From JAVJPJ01 sp040217295 (GTDB taxonomy: Bacteria > Pseudomonadota > Alphaproteobacteria > Rhodobacterales > Rhodobacteraceae), in contig CAYWTM010000009.1 of the NCBI GenBank assembly GCA_964460185.1, positions 1 to 52,324 of the forward strand: 52,324 bases of DNA, given 5' to 3'. The first letter of the stretch is position 1. The number at the start of each line of letters is the position of its first letter. Both the position numbers and the translations under genes were made by a program. Below are positions 51,945-52,324 of this stretch, piece by piece. A model generated the notes under the pieces. That model made no database searches. It saw only the letters and a list, made by a program, of their open reading frames with translations, and had not been told where the DNA came from.

Positions 51945-52324
51945 TCAGGCGCGCGCGGCCATCTGGTTGTGCTTGCGCGCGACCCATTCCTTGGCGGTTT
52001 CCACCGCCACCGCGGCATCCCGGCAATAGGCGTCGGCCCCGATGGCGCGCCCGAATTCCTCGTTCAGGGGGGCGCCACCGACCAGCACGATGTAGTCGTC
52101 GCGCAGGCCTTTTTCCTTCAGGGTGTCGATCACGACCTTCATGTAGGGCATCGTCGTGGTCAGCAGGGCCGACATGCCCAGAATGTCGGGGCCTTCGCTT
52201 TCCAGCGCGTCCAGGTATTTTTCAACCGAATTGTTGATGCCCAGGTCAACGACCTCGAACCCGGCGCCTTCCATCATCATCGACACGAGGTTCTTGCCGA
52301 TGTCGTGGATGTCTCCCTTCACCG
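51945..52324 (-). CDS. Corrinoid (B12)-binding methyltransferase protein, C-terminal part (5' end outside window)
   Basis: About 126 residues to the window edge. The cobalamin motif D-x-H-x-x-G is in GDIHDIGKNLVSMMM, followed by GFEVVDLGINNSVEKYLDALE, SALLTTTMPYMKVVID and IVLVGGAPLNEEFGRAIGADAYCRDAAVAVE (the Rossmann-like B12 domain with its GG loop). This is the MtbC/MttC type that carries methyl groups from methylamine- or betaine-specific methyltransferases. The N-terminal cap domain is outside the window. Methylated-amine or glycine betaine demethylation is the likely pathway. Confidence 0.92.
   Translation of the reverse strand, partial: VKGDIHDIGKNLVSMMMEGAGFEVVDLGINNSVEKYLDALESEGPDILGMSALLTTTMPYMKVVIDTLKEKGLRDDYIVLVGGAPLNEEFGRAIGADAYCRDAAVAVETAKEWVARKHNQMAARA

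Overview
The window is a contiguous piece of a GC-rich alphaproteobacterial chromosome, almost certainly from the family Rhodobacteraceae (Roseobacter-type). Pointers are: an irr regulator divergent from fabA-fabB-fabI; a pyruvate dehydrogenase operon whose E1 beta subunit carries its own lipoyl domain; a GT14 glycosyltransferase with the long C-terminal region typical of this family; a CHCC zinc-finger protein; and GC-rich intergenic hairpin repeats. There is no insertion sequence, phage, CRISPR array, rRNA or tRNA that I can see. The 5' edge cuts cysE and the 3' edge cuts a corrinoid protein gene.

Layout. 1-6.4 kb: cysE end, typA, a small membrane protein, irr, then fabA-fabB-fabI for unsaturated fatty acid synthesis, and an FKBP isomerase. 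6.6-9.1 kb: a translationally coupled trio (haloacid dehalogenase, alpha/beta hydrolase, PLP dehydratase). 9.1-17.2 kb: catabolic and accessory genes: a Tet-like MFS pump, pcaD-pcaB of the beta-ketoadipate pathway, a zinc alcohol dehydrogenase, an unusual enolase-superfamily protein, a second MFS transporter and a GntR/FadR regulator. 17.5-21 kb: OmpA-like lipoprotein, AraC-methyltransferase DNA repair protein, nth, and a PfkB sugar/nucleoside kinase. 21.1-26.3 kb: an envelope-signalling locus with a membrane cyclic-nucleotide-binding-like protein, a CHASE2 adenylate/guanylate cyclase, and convergently a TPR/outer-membrane-barrel protein plus a FecR-domain protein. 26.4-29 kb: a sulfotransferase divergent from a GT14 glycosyltransferase. 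29-33.3 kb: HIT protein, zinc-finger protein, polA, rluE-like gene. 33.4-45.3 kb: a central-carbon block on the minus strand (pdhA-pdhB-small protein-pdhC behind an ftsB/divIC-like gene; fructose-bisphosphate aldolase, pgk, and two gap genes), interrupted by a bacterioferritin-like gene and a PepSY-cytochrome b-membrane LuxR operon. 45.5-52.3 kb: DUF808 protein, RNase D, lipoprotein, sufE, DUF1638 protein, DMT exporter, PPP phosphatase, GNAT acetyltransferase and the corrinoid protein.

Regulatory links visible in the DNA tie the regions together. LacI-family-type operators (TGTTAGCGCTAACA-like) sit before both gap genes and before the aldolase gene. A good iron-control-element/Irr-box lies before the bacterioferritin-like gene, while irr itself is in the window. 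Two families of intergenic repeats recur: (A) twin GC hairpins ending in a 20-base tail, in three full copies plus a head-to-head tail-only pair between gap and pgk; (B) pairs of adjacent perfect palindromes centred on TTGCAA.

The best candidates for undescribed biology are the CHASE2-cyclase/CNB-like/FecR/TPR-barrel locus, in which both the cyclase and the binding domain deviate at key residues; the PepSY-cytochrome b-membrane LuxR operon; the enolase-superfamily protein that lacks two expected acidic residues; and the DUF1638 protein near the corrinoid protein gene.
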